NCBI RefSeq assembly: GCF_019510245.1
Contig: NZ_JAEKKT010000189.1
Span: forward strand, 1-38,300
Length of the DNA stretch: 38,300 nucleotides
From: Streptomyces sp.
GTDB taxonomy: Bacteria; Actinomycetota; Actinomycetes; Streptomycetales; Streptomycetaceae
Direction: 5' to 3'
A model generated the notes under the pieces. It was not told where the DNA came from. It searched no databases and saw only the letters and a list, made by a program, of their open reading frames with translations. Below, in pieces: positions 36,468-38,300 of the stretch; within the stretch, counting starts at the first letter, position 1; each line of letters starts with the position of its first letter. A program made the translations under genes and the position numbers.

Positions 36468-38300
36468 AGATCTTCAGCAACTCCTTGATGACGTTCGGCT
36501 CGTTCGGCTTGTCGGACTTGCCGATGATCTCAAAGCCGCCTTCGACCTCGCGGAAGAAGAGCCGTGCGCCCTTGTCGCCCCGAAGGTAGCGGATGCCGTG
36601 CGAGAGCGCCTTGGAGCCCTTGCCCGGCTGGTCATTGCCGTCCAGCAGCTTGTTGATGAGCTGGTTCATCTCGCGCTGCACGTCCTCGTTCTTCGTGGAC
36701 TTCTCGGCGAGCTTGGCGAGCTTGCTGTTCTTGCCGAGCGCCGAGGTCACGCAGATCTTCGGCTTGCCGGCGGCGGCCAGTGCCCCGGTCTTCGCGGAGG
36801 TCCCGTGGAACGCGGCCGGCCGGGCGGCGGCGGTGCCTGCCGCGAGGAGGCACGATACGGCGCTCTGGCCCTTCTTGAGCCGGTCCAGGACCGTACGTAG
36901 CCGGTCCAGGGTGTCCTTGGCCTTGTCCAGTTTCTCCCAGAAAGAGTAGATGCCGTTGCTGACCCGGTAGATCGCCTTGCCCACGGCTGGAACCTTGGTG
37001 ACGGCCGCGCCCACGAGGATGACGTTGACCAGCGTCCACAGGCAGCCCTCGACGTCGCCCTGGGTGAAGCACTTCTTGGCGTCGGTGTAGCCCAGCTCGT
37101 CGAGGAGGATCTGGCCGCCGTTGTCGACCACCCAGTCCATGACGTCCATGGCCAGCAACTGCCTGGCCGACCGGAAGTCGTCCACGCAGGACTGGCCGCA
37201 CTGGGCGAGGAGCAGCGCCTCCTCGCTCTGGGTGAGGTCCGCTCCCGTGTCGGGCTTGGGGCCCTCCAGCGCGGCCTTGCGGGCTTCCTCCTGCTCCCTG
37301 AGGAACTCCTGCTCGGCGCGGTCGGCTGCCCCGTCGGCCGCCTTGGCGTCCTCGCCGGCGTTGGCCGCGGACTTCTCCGCGGCGTCCGCGTCCTTCTCCG
37401 CCTGGGTGGCCGCCGAGTCCGCGGCGCCGGAGTCGCGGGTCGCGGCGTCGGCGGAGGCGCGGGCGTTCGTGGCGCTCTTCTCGGCCTCGGTGGCCTCGTT
37501 GTCCGCCGCGGCGGCCTCGCTCGATGCGTCGCGGGCGGCACTGTCGGCGTAGAACCAGTCGGTGCCCGCCTGCGCGACGTACTCGCCGGTCTTGGCGTCG
37601 GCCTTCTTCGCCGCCTCCGCGGCCTTGGCCGCCTCCGCGGCCGAGGCCCGGGCCTCGGCCACGGACTTGAGCGCCGCCGCCGCGTCTGCTGCGGCAGCCG
37701 CAGCCGCCTGCGCGGCGAGCTTGGCGTCGCCGGCCGCCTTGTCGGCCAGCGCCTTGGCGTCGGCGGCGGCCTTGGCCGCTTCCTTGGCCTTGGCGGCAGC
37801 CGCGGCTGCCTGCTGCTCGGACAGCGACATGGAGGTCTGGCCGATCAGCACGGCGAAGGCGGCCGCGGTGTCCGACTCCCGGTAGGGGGTGCCCGCCGCG
37901 ATGGCGGTGTTGGCGGGCTTGATCACCTCGGTCGCCGAGTCGCGGGCCGCGGCGGCCGCCTGGCCGGCCGCGTACGCCTGTCCGGCGGCCTCCGCCGCCC
38001 AGGCCCTGGTCTTGGCGGCCTCGTCGCGGGCCGCTCGGGCCTCCTGGCTCGCCTTGAGTGAGGCGGCCTGGGCCTTCTTGGCCTCCTTCTCGGCGTCGGC
38101 GGCGTTCGCCGACGCGGCCTCGGAGGCGTCGATGGCCTCGGCTGCCGCGGCGTGCGCGACCGCGCCCGCGGTGACGGCCGTCTGGTAGGCCGACCACGCC
38201 TTGTCGGCCGCCGCGCGGGAGCGCTGCGCGGCGGCGTCGGACCGGGTGGCAGCGGCGCGGGCGTTCTGCGCCGCGGTGCTCGCCTCACCGGCGGCGGCGT
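36457..38300 (-). CDS. Ala-rich polymorphic toxin, N-terminus outside window
   Basis: 613 residues are visible; the frame continues past the right edge without a stop. The first 370 residues are Ala-rich coiled coil (repeated AA-K/D/E heptads, e.g. QARAARDEAAKTRAWAAEAAGQAY and EAARAA-type units), like ALF-repeat and related Streptomyces secreted toxins. A hydrophobic-cysteine segment follows (AQCGQSCVDDFRSARQLLAMDVMDWVVDNGGQILLDELGY, CFTQGDVEGCLWTLVNVILVGAAVTKVPAVGKAIYRV) that typically precedes the toxin. The C-terminal 90 residues (LAKLAEKSTKNEDVQREMNQLINKLLDGN... GIRYLRGDKGARLFFREVEGGFEIIGKSDKPNEPNVIKELLKIYG) are basic and have the look of a RelE/ParE-like fold; this is a guess. It overlaps the candidate immunity gene. 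Confidence 0.7.
   Translation of the reverse strand, partial: AAAGEASTAAQNARAAATRSDAAAQRSRAAADKAWSAYQTAVTAGAVAHAAAAEAIDASEAASANAADAEKEAKKAQAASLKASQEARAARDEAAKTRAWAAEAAGQAYAAGQAAAAARDSATEVIKPANTAIAAGTPYRESDTAAAFAVLIGQTSMSLSEQQAAAAAAKAKEAAKAAADAKALADKAAGDAKLAAQAAAAAAADAAAALKSVAEARASAAEAAKAAEAAKKADAKTGEYVAQAGTDWFYADSAARDASSEAAAADNEATEAEKSATNARASADAATRDSGAADSAATQAEKDADAAEKSAANAGEDAKAADGAADRAEQEFLREQEEARKAALEGPKPDTGADLTQSEEALLLAQCGQSCVDDFRSARQLLAMDVMDWVVDNGGQILLDELGYTDAKKCFTQGDVEGCLWTLVNVILVGAAVTKVPAVGKAIYRVSNGIYSFWEKLDKAKDTLDRLRTVLDRLKKGQSAVSCLLAAGTAAARPAAFHGTSAKTGALAAAGKPKICVTSALGKNSKLAKLAEKSTKNEDVQREMNQLINKLLDGNDQPGKGSKALSHGIRYLRGDKGARLFFREVEGGFEIIGKSDKPNEPNVIKELLKIYGS

Overview
The window is a very GC-rich actinobacterial chromosome segment, almost certainly from a Streptomyces. 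The evidence is strong GC bias at third codon positions, frequent GTG/TTG starts, XRE/DUF5753-DUF397 and RsbW-like ATPase genes, an HspR-type HAIR operator in front of clpB, and the ATP-grasp/alpha-E/transglutaminase trio. No tRNA, rRNA or CRISPR array was found.

Left part (1-17.5 kb). On the minus strand are two tandem secreted PA14/fibronectin-III proteins. They share a perfect 139-bp repeat, and the upstream copy has lost its signal-peptide start. Next come a solitary xylose-type sugar-binding lipoprotein and the circularly permuted ATP-grasp, alpha-E and transglutaminase genes, with a probable IS200/IS605 right-end relic wedged between the first two. Four paralogous LuxR-type regulators with a TrmB/PLD-like middle domain follow, three of them in a GTGA-overlapping operon. 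Divergent from that operon is a two-gene unit: a tiny exported peptide and a Rieske-like protein lacking the usual ligands. A PPOX-fold protein, clpB with its HAIR operator, a YbjN-domain protein and a PIG-V-like membrane glycosyltransferase complete what looks like the conserved chromosome backbone.

Right part (17.5-36 kb). This has the character of a defence/accessory island. A leftward operon encodes a Rad50/SMC-like ATPase, a small CHYHQYE-motif protein and a TIGR04141/DUF6119 protein. Then come an RsbW-like ATPase, an XRE/DUF5753-DUF397 pair, an HTH protein and a DUF433/PIN-like toxin-antitoxin pair. A leftward type I restriction-modification operon follows: a methylase-like/specificity-like fusion with ruined catalytic motifs, then hsdM, hsdS and hsdR. 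A frameshifted coiled-coil gene lies divergently upstream. The SMC operon and the restriction operon carry nearly the same 16-bp palindrome (14 of 16 bases identical), centred about 148 and 152 bases upstream of their first start codons, which suggests one regulator for both.

Right edge (36-38.3 kb). An Ala-rich polymorphic toxin, incomplete at its N-terminus, overlaps its acidic candidate immunity gene by 11 bases.

The best candidates for something new are the co-regulated pair of defence operons, the inactive methylase-TRD fusion heading the type I system, and the SMC-CHYHQYE-DUF6119 trio.
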